Shown here in pieces: positions 1 to 9,074 of a stretch of 64,000 bases of DNA (within the stretch, counting starts at the first letter, position 1; each line of letters starts with the position of its first letter). Position numbers and translations under genes: made by a program. The DNA is from Halomonas sp. YLGW01 (lineage in GTDB: Bacteria; Pseudomonadota; Gammaproteobacteria; Pseudomonadales; Halomonadaceae), in assembly GCF_014840935.1 (NCBI RefSeq), contig NZ_CP062005.1:3348001-3412000 (forward strand). The letters are read 5' to 3'. A model generated the notes under the pieces. The model saw only the letters and a list, made by a program, of their open reading frames with translations, ran no database searches and was not told the DNA's origin.

Positions 1-176
1 GCGATGGCCGGCAGCGGGTCCATGAAGAAGGTGACCGGCACCAGCAGGGCCGTCGCCATGGTGGCAGTCAGCCCCGGAATGGCCCCCATGAAGAGGCCAA
101 ACAGGGAGGCCGCGACGATCACGAACAACACGTGCCAGTCGAATACCATCGAGGCGGCTTGCAGGAGTTCCGTCAT
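1..176 (-). CDS. tctA: TTT-family transporter large membrane subunit TctA, N-terminal part (cut by window start)
   Basis: Only the first ~58 codons are present; the gene runs off the left edge. The translation begins MTELLQAASMVF and contains GAIPGLTATMATALLVPVT, the N-terminal Pro/Gly-rich signature of TctA, which recurs in the second TctA of this window (4957-6486). TctA is the ~12-helix inner-membrane translocation subunit of tripartite tricarboxylate transporters and works with TctB and periplasmic TctC. Its start overlaps the tctB stop in an ATGA, so the two are translationally coupled in a tctC-tctB-tctA operon. The substrate cannot be read from the sequence. Confidence 0.9.
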   Translation of the reverse strand, partial: MTELLQAASMVFDWHVLFVIVAASLFGLFMGAIPGLTATMATALLVPVTFFMDPLPAI

Positions 177-646
177 GAGTAGAGCACCTGTTCGAGGAGT
201 CCGGGTTCGAGGGGCACATGCAGCAGTTGAGCGAACAGCCCCCAGATGGCCGCCGTGGCCAGCGCCGCGATCAGGGCCGACCGCACCCCGCCACGGCGGT
301 AGTAGACTTGAAACAGCAACCAGAGAATCCCGAAGGCCACCAGCGGAAAGCCCAGCACCGGTACCAGCAGGATGTAGGCCACCGCACTCGCCACCACGGC
401 GGTGAGCCCCTTAAGGAAGGGGCGCAATGCCACCTTGCCCGTCCAGCGACACCACGGCTGTCGCTGCCGTATGCCCTTGATGACCAGCAGACTGCCCATC
501 AGCAGCAACAGACCGCCCACCACCTTGGGAAAGGTGCCGGCGCCGTAGACCTGGCGCGGCAAGGGGCTCAGATCCGCCGCCGCCACGATGAGGGCAGCCC
601 CCAGGGCTGCCGCCATCGCACCCGACACCGCATCACTGGTGCGCAT
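173..646 (-). CDS. tctB: TTT-family transporter small membrane subunit TctB
   Basis: 157 aa and very hydrophobic, with about four predicted membrane segments (roughly residues 8-26, 38-58, 76-113 as a pair, 125-145), the size and layout of TctB. Family role: the small membrane subunit that partners TctA in tricarboxylate or other organic-acid uptake. The start ATG at 646 has GGGAG 9 nt upstream. It lies 69 bp downstream of tctC and overlaps tctA by 4 bp. TctB proteins diverge quickly, so the call rests on size, hydrophobicity and operon position. Confidence 0.88.
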   Translation of the reverse strand: MRTSDAVSGAMAAALGAALIVAAADLSPLPRQVYGAGTFPKVVGGLLLLMGSLLVIKGIRQRQPWCRWTGKVALRPFLKGLTAVVASAVAYILLVPVLGFPLVAFGILWLLFQVYYRRGGVRSALIAALATAAIWGLFAQLLHVPLEPGLLEQVLYS

Positions 647-715
647 GATGAAGATCTCCCGGGCGTTGCAACGCCCCAGTCAAGGCGCCGCTGGCGCGGC
701 GCGTCACCGGACGCT

Positions 716-1681
716 TCACTGAGCCAGGCCCAGCTTGTCGATGATGGATTCGTTGTTGGCGTCCTGCTCGGCCATGAATGCCTCGAACCCCGCCGGGCCT
801 TCCCACACGGCACCGAAACCACGGCCCTCCATGAACGCCTGGAAGTCCTCGGAGTTCCACACCGCCTCGGTGGCGCTCAACAGCCGACTGGAGACTTCTT
901 CGGGCAGTCCTTCGGGACCGACCAGGCCGCGCCAGGAACCATGGGACCAGTCATCACCGGTCACTTCCTTGGCGGCGGGAATATCCGGGAAGGCCTCCTC
1001 GCGCTCGCTGGCCAGCACCGCCAGGGTGCGCACCCGATCCGATTCGCGCATGGACTCGGTTTCTGGCAGCGACGAGAACACGATGTCCACCCCGCCGGCC
1101 GCCAGTTCCTGAAGGCCAGGCGCCGCCCCTTCGGTGGGCACCAGGTTGACCGTGTTGGGATCGATTCCCTGCTGATCCAAGAAGCCGGCGAAGGAAAGGT
1201 GGTAGGCCGCGCCAGGCGCCGACCCCGAAACCGTGTATTCGTTCGGAGAATCGGCGATATCGCCAAGGGCGTCATCCAGCGTCTGCCAGGGCGAGTCCGC
1301 ATTGACGGTAAAGGCGGCGTAGTCGAGATTGAGCAAGGCGATCGGCGTGAAGTCCTCATAGGACAGGTCTGCGGTGCCGATATGCTGGTAGGTGGCGATC
1401 TCCGCGGTGCCGAGTCCCAGGGTATAGCCGTCCGGACGCGCCATCTTCATCGCCATATGCCCCACCACCCCGGAGCCCCCGGTGCGGTTGACCACGTTCA
1501 CGGGCTGGCCCAGCTCTTCCTGAAGCCCCGAGGCGAACTGTCTGCCGACAGCATCCGTGCCGCCCCCAGCTGACCACGGCACGATCAGCGTGATGGGCTT
1601 GGAGGGGTAATCGTCGCCGAGAGCCACTGTCGAGGTGACTGCCAGCAGGGAGGCACAGAAAAGGCGTGGAAGCGTTCGCAT
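716..1681 (-). CDS. tctC: TTT-family periplasmic substrate-binding protein (TctC/Bug family)
   Basis: 321 aa. A Sec signal peptide (about residues 1-22, ending near VALGDD) precedes YPSKPITLIVPWSAGGGTDAVGRQ, the typical Bug/TctC start in which the IVPW-aGGGtD loop contacts the ligand carboxylate. Periplasmic receptor that hands an organic acid to TctAB. First gene of the tctCBA operon, with a long AT-rich leader upstream. Family members bind many carboxylates (citrate, sugar acids, aromatic acids). The neighbouring genes suggest a sugar acid, but that is an inference. Confidence 0.92.
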   Translation of the reverse strand: MRTLPRLFCASLLAVTSTVALGDDYPSKPITLIVPWSAGGGTDAVGRQFASGLQEELGQPVNVVNRTGGSGVVGHMAMKMARPDGYTLGLGTAEIATYQHIGTADLSYEDFTPIALLNLDYAAFTVNADSPWQTLDDALGDIADSPNEYTVSGSAPGAAYHLSFAGFLDQQGIDPNTVNLVPTEGAAPGLQELAAGGVDIVFSSLPETESMRESDRVRTLAVLASEREEAFPDIPAAKEVTGDDWSHGSWRGLVGPEGLPEEVSSRLLSATEAVWNSEDFQAFMEGRGFGAVWEGPAGFEAFMAEQDANNESIIDKLGLAQ

Positions 1682-2152
1682 GGATTATCTCTCTTGTCGT
1701 CGAGCTTCGGGAAGACACCACATGAAAGGATGGAAGGAGTGCTCTCGTGTGGCGTAAACAACGCCTGCAAGATTGCCCACGCCGATAAAAAAGACAAGTT
1801 TTTACATATTATACTTTGTGTTTACCCGCGCCTCACCTCGTCGGAAAGGCGCATGTATAGGCGAAGCTGCAGATGATGGAGGAGGCCTTTATATTATTGT
1901 TTTTAAAGGATAATTAATCAGATCAACAAATCATATCCTGGCAAACTAAGACTATCGTCTAAGACCTTGAGTGTCTTATCCCACTTACCCCATCCTGTTA
2001 TTTGTCATTATTTGTTTGAACTGGACGAACCGCTGGGCTAGGGTAATTCGGGTGAGTGTTCCGGACTGCTCATTGGTCGCTGCAGTCCGCCATACACCCT
2101 CTGCTAGACCTCACCCGACCTGTTAAAGCCTGATTATCCGCAGGAGCACTTC
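1682..2152. promoter_or_regulatory. Divergent intergenic region between tctC and the SDR-aldehyde dehydrogenase operon
   Basis: About 470 bp without a convincing gene, markedly AT-richer than its flanks (especially 1790-1830 and 1885-1935). It must carry the promoters for tctCBA (leftward) and the SDR/aldehyde dehydrogenase pair (rightward). An octamer TTATTTGT occurs twice near 1998-2016. I found no strong palindrome or clear sigma-70 pair. A 60-codon ORF at 1694-1876 has no recognisable motif and is probably not a gene. Confidence 0.5.
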
Positions 2153-2929
2153 ATGTTCGCCGATCTCAACGACAAGACCGTTCTCATCACCGGCTCCACC
2201 AAGGGCATCGGTCGTGCCGCCGCGGTGGCTTTCGCCCGCCAGGGTGCCATCGTCGGCATCAACAGCAGCAAGAAGGACGAAGCCGCCCAGGAGCTGATCG
2301 CCCAGCTGGAATCCGAAGGGGCGCGCTTTGCCTACTATGAGCGTGACCTGACCAAAAGCGGTGAGTGCGAGGCACTGATCAACGCCTTCGTTGACGAATT
2401 CAGCAGCCTCGACGTGCTGGTCAACAATGCCGGCGGGCTCGGCGTGCGCAAGGGCCTCGAGTCCCTCGAGGACGAAGACTTCGAGCGGGTGATGGACCTG
2501 AACCTGCGCTCCGTGATCATGACGACTCGCTTCGCCATGCCTCACCTGAAGACCTCCGCCGCCAAGCGCGGCGAGACCGCCTGTGTCATCAGCACCGGCT
2601 CCATCGCCGGGCGTGAAGGCGGCGGTCTTGGCGCCTCTCTATATGGCGGTTCCAAGGCCATGCTGCACAACCTGCACCGCAACTGGGTCAAGGAATTCAC
2701 GCAGGACGGCATTCGTTTCAATATCGTCGCGCCCGGCACCATCGATACCGCCTTCCACGCCGACAAGAGCGACGAGGTGAAGGCCAAGATCGCCTCCACG
2801 ATCGCCATGGGGCGCCTGGGAACCTCCGAGGAGGTAGCGCCCTCCTTCCTGTTCCTGGCCTCCCACGCCGCCAGCGGCTACATCACCGGCCAGGTGATCG
2901 ACGTCAATGGCGGGCAGATGTGCCCCTGA
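2153..2929 (+). CDS. Short-chain dehydrogenase/reductase (classical SDR)
   Basis: 258 aa. NAD(P)-binding motif TGSTKGIG (13-20), NNAG (91-94), catalytic Ser around 148-150 (STGS), and Tyr164/Lys168 in YGGSK: a complete classical SDR active site. The C-terminus (FLASHAASGYITGQVIDVNGG) is typical. The start ATG has AGGAG 7 nt upstream. It is followed after 145 bp by an aldehyde dehydrogenase, and the two probably oxidise successive intermediates of one pathway, perhaps a sugar acid given the TTT neighbours. The exact substrate cannot be read from sequence; similarity to 3-oxoacyl-ACP reductases is only fold-level. Confidence 0.88.
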   Translation: MFADLNDKTVLITGSTKGIGRAAAVAFARQGAIVGINSSKKDEAAQELIAQLESEGARFAYYERDLTKSGECEALINAFVDEFSSLDVLVNNAGGLGVRKGLESLEDEDFERVMDLNLRSVIMTTRFAMPHLKTSAAKRGETACVISTGSIAGREGGGLGASLYGGSKAMLHNLHRNWVKEFTQDGIRFNIVAPGTIDTAFHADKSDEVKAKIASTIAMGRLGTSEEVAPSFLFLASHAASGYITGQVIDVNGGQMCP

Positions 2930-3074
2930 TGCCCGGCCGGCAGGCGAGAGCCTGAAGCCTCCGCACCGACCCTCATTCCCCAACGACAGCAACGCGGCCG
3001 GATCCTCCTCTGGCCGCGGCAGGCCCCTCTTGCCTTCAAACACCTTGTCGCCACCACTTCTCGAGGAGATTTCC

Positions 3075-4646
3075 ATGACACTGAAAGGCCACCATCTCAT
3101 CGGCTACCAGACCCTAGCCGGCCCGACCGGTATCGAGGCCGTCAATCCTGCCTCCGGCGAGGCGCTCGCCCCCGCGTACGCGATGGCCGGTCAGGCGGAA
3201 GTCGACCAGGCCTGCCAGCTGGCCGAGGACGCCTTCCTGACCTATCGCCAGTTGCCGCTTGCCGATCGCGCCGCCTTCCTCGAGGCCATGGCGGACAGCA
3301 TCGATGCCCTCGGCGAGACCCTGACCGAGCGCGCCATGCTGGAGACCGGCCTGCCCAGGGCGCGTCTCGAGGGCGAGCGTGGCCGCACCTGCGGTCAGCT
3401 CCGGCTCTTCGCCGGGGTCCTGCGAAGCGGCGACTACCTGGATATCCGCACCGAGCCCGCGCTGCCCGATCGCCAGCCCATGCCGCGGCCCGCGCTGGCC
3501 CAGCAGCAGATTCCGCTGGGACCGGTGGCCGTCTTCGGCGCCAGCAACTTTCCGCTGGCCTTCTCGGTGGCCGGCGGTGATACGGCGGCCGCCCTGGCCG
3601 CCGGCTGTCCGGTGATCGTCAAGGCTCACTCGGCCCACCCCGGCACCTCGGAGCTGGTCGGACGCGCCGTTCAGGAGGCCGCCCAGGCCTCGGGGATGCC
3701 GGAAGGCGTGTTCTCGCTGCTCTACGGCAGCGGCAACGAGCTCGGGCAGGCGCTGGTCAAGGACGCGCGCATCCAGGCGGTCGGTTTCACCGGCTCGCGC
3801 AATGGCGGCACCGCCCTGCTGCGCACCGCCCAGCAGCGGCCTCAGCCGATTCCGGTCTTCGCCGAGATGAGCAGCATCAACCCGGTTCTGCTGCTTCCCC
3901 AGCATCTCGAGGCCAACGCCGAAGGCCTGGCCGAGGCGTTCGCCGGCTCCCTGGTGATGGGCGCCGGGCAGTTCTGCACCAATCCGGGCCTCGTCCTGGC
4001 ACTGAGCGGAGCGGCGCTGGAACGCTTCGTCGATCGGGCGGGCCAGGCCATCAGCGAGGCCGAGGCTCAGCTGATGCTGACACCGGGCATCCACGCCGCC
4101 TACGAAGAGGGCGTCGCGCGCCTTCAGGGCAGGGACGGGGTAACGCGCGTCGCCATGGGCAAGGAGGCGCCAGACCTCGCCTGCCCCTGCCGGCCGCACC
4201 TCTATCGCACCAGCGCCGAGACCTTTATCGCCGACCCGGTGCTGCATGACGAAGTGTTTGGCGCCTGCGGCCTGATCGTCGAATGCAGCTCCGTCGAGCA
4301 GATGCAGACCGTGCTGACCGCCCTGGAAGGCCAGCTGACCGCCACCGTGCACCTCGAGGAGGCCGATCACGAACTGGCAAGCCGCCTGCTGCCGTTGCTC
4401 GAGCGTCGCGCCGGTCGCATTCTGTTTAACGGCTGGCCCACCGGCGTCGAGGTCTGCCATAGCATGGTTCACGGCGGCCCCTGGCCCTCCACCTCCGACA
4501 GCCGCACTACCTCCGTGGGCAGCGCCGCGATCCAGCGCTTCCTGCGGCCGGTCTGCTATCAGAACCTGCCACAGGAGATTGCCCCGGATAGCCTGAAGGA
4601 GAGCAACCCCCTCGGGCTGCCACGCCAGGTGGACGGCAAGCGCTAA
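3075..4646 (+). CDS. Aldehyde dehydrogenase, 2,5-dioxovalerate (alpha-ketoglutarate semialdehyde) dehydrogenase type
   Basis: 523 aa. The ATG at 3075 was chosen because GAGGAG lies just upstream; the frame stays open further 5' but without a ribosome site. Key residues: Asn158 in FGASNFP, Lys183, catalytic Glu264 in FAEMSSINP and nucleophile Cys301 in GAGQFCTNPG. The FGASNFPLAFSVAGGDTA block and the length near 525 aa match KGSADH enzymes, which oxidise 2,5-dioxopentanoate to 2-oxoglutarate with NAD(P)+ at the end of non-phosphorylating pentonate, aldarate or hydroxyproline routes. Operon partner of the upstream SDR. Subfamily assignment is from memory of these motifs. Confidence 0.88.
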   Translation: MTLKGHHLIGYQTLAGPTGIEAVNPASGEALAPAYAMAGQAEVDQACQLAEDAFLTYRQLPLADRAAFLEAMADSIDALGETLTERAMLETGLPRARLEGERGRTCGQLRLFAGVLRSGDYLDIRTEPALPDRQPMPRPALAQQQIPLGPVAVFGASNFPLAFSVAGGDTAAALAAGCPVIVKAHSAHPGTSELVGRAVQEAAQASGMPEGVFSLLYGSGNELGQALVKDARIQAVGFTGSRNGGTALLRTAQQRPQPIPVFAEMSSINPVLLLPQHLEANAEGLAEAFAGSLVMGAGQFCTNPGLVLALSGAALERFVDRAGQAISEAEAQLMLTPGIHAAYEEGVARLQGRDGVTRVAMGKEAPDLACPCRPHLYRTSAETFIADPVLHDEVFGACGLIVECSSVEQMQTVLTALEGQLTATVHLEEADHELASRLLPLLERRAGRILFNGWPTGVEVCHSMVHGGPWPSTSDSRTTSVGSAAIQRFLRPVCYQNLPQEIAPDSLKESNPLGLPRQVDGKR

Positions 4647-4681
4647 TCGCGGGTCCTGACGGCAGCAACTGAAAGACCAAG

Positions 4682-4714
4682 AAGAAGGCCCTCGCCAATG
4701 GCGAGGGCCTTCTT
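4682..4714 (+). terminator. Rho-independent terminator of the SDR-aldehyde dehydrogenase operon
   Basis: Perfect 15-bp stem (4682-4696 with 4700-4714) around an AAT loop. The arm reads AAGAAGGCCCTCGCC, so the 3' side ends in CTTCTT followed by GTGG. It lies 36 bp after the aldehyde dehydrogenase stop. Confidence 0.85.
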
Positions 4715-4885
4715 GTGGTGCGTCCCCCATCCACCATGCCCCGCCTTGACTCCCCCCCCAGGACTCGCCTTGTCCTGCCGTTCGTCGCTGGGAAGTCACC
4801 GATGGATCAGGCAAGCAGCGACGCCGCCCGCACCAGCAGACGCTTCAAGCCCCGCACCGGGGCTCATGCCGCAGCGACAAAAAAA

Positions 4886-4921
4886 CGCCTGACGACGTGG
4901 CCGCTGGCCAGTCATCAGGCG
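4886..4921 (-). terminator. Rho-independent terminator of the second TTT operon
   Basis: On the minus strand, an 11-bp stem CGCCTGATGAC/GTCGTCAGGCG (one U-G wobble) encloses an inner GGCC stem and is followed by a run of seven T (A-run 4879-4885 on the plus strand). It lies 36 bp downstream of the tctA stop at 4957. Confidence 0.85.
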
Positions 4922-4956
4922 AAAAAGGCGCTGACGATGTGAGTGAGCGTCTCGGG

Positions 4957-6486
4957 TCAGCCCGAGTTCTCGCCCCCCTTGAGTTGCACCGGCTTACGGA
5001 TCGCCAGGAAGTAGACGAAGATCCCGGTCAGCACGATGAAGAACAGGCTGTCGGGCTGGGTCACGAAGACCGTGAGGTCACCGTTGGACAGCGTCAGGGC
5101 GCGACGCAGGTACTCCTCCAGCCCCGGGCCGAGAATGAACCCGAGCAGCAGGGTCACGACCGGATAGCCGTGCTTCCTCAGGTAGAAGGCCAGTATCCCC
5201 ATGACCAGAGTCATCATCATCTGGAAGGTCGAGTAGGTCGCCACGTAACTGCCCACGACCGCCAGCATCGCGATCGAGCCAAACAGCACGTCGCGGCGAA
5301 TCCTGACGATGCGGATGAAGTAGGGACCGAGCAGGTACATGGTCAGCGGCACCAGGATCAGCGCGCTGAAGATCAGCGCCGCCAGCATGGGCGCGATCAG
5401 GCCGGCCTGGGATTCCATCAGCTGGGGCCCCGGCTGGATGCCGTTGATCACCAGCACGCCCAGCACGATGGCGGTGATCGGATCGCCGGGAATACCGAAG
5501 GTCAGCATGGGCACCAGGGCGCCGCCGCAGACCGCGTTATTGGCACTTTCCGCCGCCGCGATCCCCTGGGGATTGCCCTTGCCGAAGCTATCCGGCTCGC
5601 GCGAGGTCCGCACCGCTTCCACGTAGGCCAGGAAGCCGCCCATGGAGCCCCCGGCGCCGGGCAGGGTGCCGACCAGATAACCGATGGTGGACGACTTCAG
5701 GTAGCAGGCCGCCCCGATGCGACGGATCGCCGAACGCGATGGGATGAAGTCGCGGCGACGGATCTTCGCCACCCCCTTCAGCTGTTCGCGGATGCGCTTG
5801 GCCTTGTCGTTCTCGGCCAGCTGGGTCAACAGCTCACTGATGGCGAAGGTGCCGATGATCACCGGCATCAGGTCGATCCCCGCTGCCAGGTCACCCATGC
5901 CGAAGCTGAACCTGGCCACCGGCACCATGGCGTCGAGCCCCACCGTGGCCAGCATCAGGCCGAGACAGGCGGCGATGGCCGCGCGGCGGACGTTGCCCCG
6001 CTGGGCGATGACGATCACGATCAGCGCGAACAGGATCAGCGCAGCCTTACCGGTGGTCTGCACCAGCAGCGACAGATCGGCGATCAAGGGCGCCAGCAGT
6101 ACCAGCAGCACCGCGCCGAACACCCCGCCGATCATCGAGGCGAAAGAGGCGTGGCCCAACGCCAGGGGCCCCTCGCCCCGCTGCTGCATCGGGTAGCCCT
6201 CCACCGCCGTCATCATCGACGAGGGGGCACCGGGAATATTGATGGTGGTGGCGGTGATGCTGCCACCGCACATGCCGGCCATGTAGATGCTGGCACAGGC
6301 CATCAGCGCCGTGGTCACATCCAGGCTGTAGGTCAGCGGCAACAACAGCGCCAGCGCCAGGGTGGCGGTCAGGCCGGGAATGGCCGAGAAGATGGTGCCG
6401 ATCAGAAAGCCGGCCACCACATAGAACAGTATCGTGGGATTGAGCAGCAGGCCGAAGCTCGCCACCACCTGTGTCAGGAAGTCCAT
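4957..6486 (-). CDS. tctA: TTT-family transporter large membrane subunit TctA (second copy)
   Basis: 509 aa polytopic membrane protein with the TctA hallmarks: FSAIPGLTATLALALLLPLTY near residue 35-54, ASIYMAGMCGGSITATTINIPG near 65-87, and the symmetric repeat PGAGGSMGGFLAYVEA in the middle. About 12 membrane helices in two repeats form the transport path. Last gene of the operon RraA-like/tctC/tctB/tctA, with a strong terminator downstream. Distinct from the tctA at the window's left edge, so the genome holds at least two such transporters side by side. Confidence 0.95.
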   Translation of the reverse strand: MDFLTQVVASFGLLLNPTILFYVVAGFLIGTIFSAIPGLTATLALALLLPLTYSLDVTTALMACASIYMAGMCGGSITATTINIPGAPSSMMTAVEGYPMQQRGEGPLALGHASFASMIGGVFGAVLLVLLAPLIADLSLLVQTTGKAALILFALIVIVIAQRGNVRRAAIAACLGLMLATVGLDAMVPVARFSFGMGDLAAGIDLMPVIIGTFAISELLTQLAENDKAKRIREQLKGVAKIRRRDFIPSRSAIRRIGAACYLKSSTIGYLVGTLPGAGGSMGGFLAYVEAVRTSREPDSFGKGNPQGIAAAESANNAVCGGALVPMLTFGIPGDPITAIVLGVLVINGIQPGPQLMESQAGLIAPMLAALIFSALILVPLTMYLLGPYFIRIVRIRRDVLFGSIAMLAVVGSYVATYSTFQMMMTLVMGILAFYLRKHGYPVVTLLLGFILGPGLEEYLRRALTLSNGDLTVFVTQPDSLFFIVLTGIFVYFLAIRKPVQLKGGENSG

Positions 6487-6548
6487 GGGTCACCCCCGGA
6501 GTGTCGCCCGGCAAAGATCACCGAGTGGGTTGCATCAGTCGTCATGGC

Positions 6549-7082
6549 TCACCCCCACAGCGTCGGTAGACGGACATTGAAGATCTGGTTGAACAGCACG
6601 AAGCCCACCGCGGTGATGGCCAGCGCGATCGCGGCCTTGCTCAGCCATTTGTCGAGCCCCGAAAACAGCAGCATCACTCCCAGAACATAGACCAGGGTGG
6701 ACAGCACATAGCCCAGCCACTGGAACACCAGCACGTAGCCCAGGGTCGCCAGCATCAGGGTCAGCTCCGGCGAGAGACGACGGCCAGAGGCGGAGCCCTC
6801 CTGCCTATCGGCGTCGACGGATGCCTCGGCCTGGTTCTGAGCCTCGGCACCGCGCACCGAGGACCACCACTGCAGGCCGCACAGCACCGTGGCCAGCACA
6901 CCGATCAGCAGCGGAAAGAAGGACGGGGTCAACTTGCCCGCCTCGAGGGGTGGCCCCATCGCCAGGCCGCCAACCAAGTAGCCCAGCGCCAGCAGCGCCA
7001 GTACGCCATGGAACCGGGCCGCGCCAGAACCAGAGCCAAAGCCAAGCGCACGCGCCAGCAGGGAAGAAGATGAACGAGACAT
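6549..7082 (-). CDS. tctB: TTT-family transporter small membrane subunit TctB (second copy)
   Basis: 177 aa from ATG 7082, which has GAGAGAGG upstream; the frame is open 47 codons further 5' without a good ribosome site. Four hydrophobic segments, with a polar acidic loop rich in Ala/Glu/Asp between the second and third. The motif GPPLEAGKLTPSFFPLLIGVLA resembles the TctB pattern PGPGFFP. It lies between tctC and tctA of the second TTT operon, where it acts as the small membrane subunit. Confidence 0.88.
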   Translation of the reverse strand: MSRSSSSLLARALGFGSGSGAARFHGVLALLALGYLVGGLAMGPPLEAGKLTPSFFPLLIGVLATVLCGLQWWSSVRGAEAQNQAEASVDADRQEGSASGRRLSPELTLMLATLGYVLVFQWLGYVLSTLVYVLGVMLLFSGLDKWLSKAAIALAITAVGFVLFNQIFNVRLPTLWG

Positions 7083-7263
7083 GCGAAACCTCTCTCGGCC
7101 CCCCGAATACCGGAGACCGACAACACAGTGATCTGGGAGGAGTGGATCGTCGCAGGGCATCAGTGGTGTCGGGCAGAAGCGTCTTCGCGCGTCGGACGCC
7201 CTGCCCGATTGATCCCTTGCCATCGGCGAGCGACCCCGCCGATGGCCCTGAAGCGCACCAGGC

Positions 7264-8271
7264 CTACAGGTTCAGCTCATCCATCGCGGCAAAGGTCCGC
7301 TCCTGATAGCCGTCGATCCACGCGTTGACTTCCTCGCTGCCGAGCCAGCCAGGCGTGACACCGATATTGGTGACCCACTGCTGGAACTCGTCGCTCTGGT
7401 AGGCCTCGTGGTAGGTCGACTCCAGGGCCTCGATGGCGTCTTCCGGGGTATTGGCCGGCGCCGCCAGCACGATGAAGCTGCCGGTCTCGAGTTCCACCCC
7501 GAAATCCGAGATCGGCGGGACATCGGGATAGGCGAGATTCTGCGTGCCGGAGAGCTCGACCACGCCGAAGGCATCACCGGAGGACAGGATCCCCGAGAAG
7601 TCACCCAGGCTCGAGATGGCGGCGTCGATCTCGCCGGACAGCAGTGCCTCGGCCTCGGCGGTGGACGACCCCGGGTAGGAAATGACGTTGAAGGTCACCC
7701 CGGTCGCCGCCTCCAACCGGCGCACGGCCAGGTACGGGCCCGACCCCTGGGGCGCCACGCCGATCCGCACCGACCCCGGATCGGCCTTGGCCGCCTCGAT
7801 CAGCTCCTCGTAGGACGAATAGCCGGACTGCTTGGACACCACGATGGCGTCGGCCTCCTGGGTGACACGAGCGAACGGCTCGAGCTTGTCCAGCGAGTAG
7901 CCCGGCACCATGTTGCCCCGCGGCAGGGTGACGACGCTGTCGTAGGTCAGCACGCCGATGGTGTGACCATCGGGACGCGCCTTGGCCAGCTGCATCAGTC
8001 CGGTGGCGGTCACCGCGCCGCCGATGTTCTCGACATAGATCGAGGTGGGCAGCTCCTGCTCCGCCAGATTGCTGATCTTGCGCGAGATGGCATCGGCACC
8101 GCCGCCGGCGGGCCAGGGCACGATCATGCGAACGTCACGCTGGGGGAAGTCGGCCTGGGCAACGGGCACGGCGACCACCGCGGCCAGAACCGCACCGGCC
8201 AGGGTCGCGCCAGCCGCTGCCTTGACGAAGCGCTGACGTGAGGAGGCGTTGAGAGGGGTGAGAGCAAACAT
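7264..8271 (-). CDS. tctC: TTT-family periplasmic substrate-binding protein (TctC/Bug family, second copy)
   Basis: 335 aa. Long signal peptide with an N-terminal RQRFVKAAAG stretch and hydrophobic core, cleaved near VAQADFPQ. The mature start DVRMIVPWPAGGGADAISRK is the Bug/TctC ligand loop. It is the receptor for the second TTT importer and is transcribed after the RraA-like gene (56 bp gap). It differs clearly from the first TctC, so the two systems probably take up different acids. Confidence 0.92.
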   Translation of the reverse strand: MFALTPLNASSRQRFVKAAAGATLAGAVLAAVVAVPVAQADFPQRDVRMIVPWPAGGGADAISRKISNLAEQELPTSIYVENIGGAVTATGLMQLAKARPDGHTIGVLTYDSVVTLPRGNMVPGYSLDKLEPFARVTQEADAIVVSKQSGYSSYEELIEAAKADPGSVRIGVAPQGSGPYLAVRRLEAATGVTFNVISYPGSSTAEAEALLSGEIDAAISSLGDFSGILSSGDAFGVVELSGTQNLAYPDVPPISDFGVELETGSFIVLAAPANTPEDAIEALESTYHEAYQSDEFQQWVTNIGVTPGWLGSEEVNAWIDGYQERTFAAMDELNL

Positions 8272-8327
8272 GGCGGCTCCTTACTTTATTGATTGTGATT
8301 GTGTGGTGGTATCGAGGCGACGCTCTT

Positions 8328-9074
8328 TCAGCCGCGAGCCTCCTGGCGACGCAGGTAGGCCTGGTATTCTTCCTGGGCCTCCTCGTTGGGCGGATACAGA
8401 CCGATGACCGCCGCACCAGCGTTGACCTTTTCCAGCACATAGGCCTCGAAGGCCTCCATGCCGGCCGCCTCCTCGGCCACCTCATCCGCCAATGCCAGCG
8501 GCACCACGATGACGCCATCGCCGTCCCCCACCAGGACATCCCCCGGGTAGACTGGCACGCCGCCGCATCCGATGGGCTGCTGGATATCCACCGCATGATG
8601 CTTGGTCAGGTTGGTCGGTGCGCTGGGCTTGGTGCAGAACACCGGCATCGACATGGTCTCGGCGTGCTCGGAGTCACGCACGCCCGCGTCGGAGACAAAG
8701 CCCGCGCACTCGCGAACTTGAAGCCGCGTCAGCAAGATGCTGCCCGCACTGGCGGCGCTGGCATCCTGTCGGCAGTCCGAGACCAGGACGCGGCCCGGCG
8801 GCACGCTCTCCACCGCGAGACGCTGAGGGTGTTCGGGGTCGCGAAAGGCCGCGACCACGTCCAGATCTTCTCGGGCCGGGATATAGCGAAGGGTGTACGC
8901 CTGCCCCACCATCTTGACCTGGCTGCTGTTCATGCGACCGACATTCTGGATATAGGTGTTCTTCAGGCCGCGCTTGTGAAGCAGGGTATGCAGTGATGCA
9001 GTCGAGGCCCGCTTCAGGCGTCCGCGGGTAAGCTCGGACAATTCATCGTGTGGATAGTTGTTGATTACGCTCAT
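8328..9074 (-). CDS. RraA/HMG-aldolase fold protein
   Basis: 248 aa from ATG 9074 (GGCGGAG upstream). Contains the family pattern FVSDAGVRDSEH, with the Arg-Asp pair that binds substrate and metal in 4-hydroxy-4-methyl-2-oxoglutarate/oxaloacetate aldolases, and VYPGDVLVGDGDGVIVVP near the C-terminus. The fold includes the RNase E inhibitor RraA, class II pyruvate aldolases and decarboxylases. As the first gene of a TTT operon, opposite a KDG kinase operon, a catabolic role on a 2-keto acid is more likely than RNase E control (inference). The exact reaction is unknown. Confidence 0.82.
   Translation of the reverse strand: MSVINNYPHDELSELTRGRLKRASTASLHTLLHKRGLKNTYIQNVGRMNSSQVKMVGQAYTLRYIPAREDLDVVAAFRDPEHPQRLAVESVPPGRVLVSDCRQDASAASAGSILLTRLQVRECAGFVSDAGVRDSEHAETMSMPVFCTKPSAPTNLTKHHAVDIQQPIGCGGVPVYPGDVLVGDGDGVIVVPLALADEVAEEAAGMEAFEAYVLEKVNAGAAVIGLYPPNEEAQEEYQAYLRRQEARG

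Noticed and set aside
218-1573. 451-codon open frame on the plus strand opposite tctB and tctC
   Set aside because: Antisense shadow of GC-rich coding DNA; composition rich in Gln, His, Arg, no domain, and the opposite strand encodes clear TctB and TctC proteins.
1694-1876. Possible 60-aa leader peptide gene in the tctC upstream region
   Set aside because: No ribosome site or regulatory codon run; composition does not look coding.
3114-4814. 566-codon minus-strand open frame opposite the aldehyde dehydrogenase
   Set aside because: Same shadow effect; the plus strand has the complete catalytic motifs and a ribosome site.
4897-6690. 597-codon plus-strand open frame opposite the second tctA
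   Set aside because: Gln/His/Arg/Asp-rich low-complexity product without homology; the minus strand encodes TctA.
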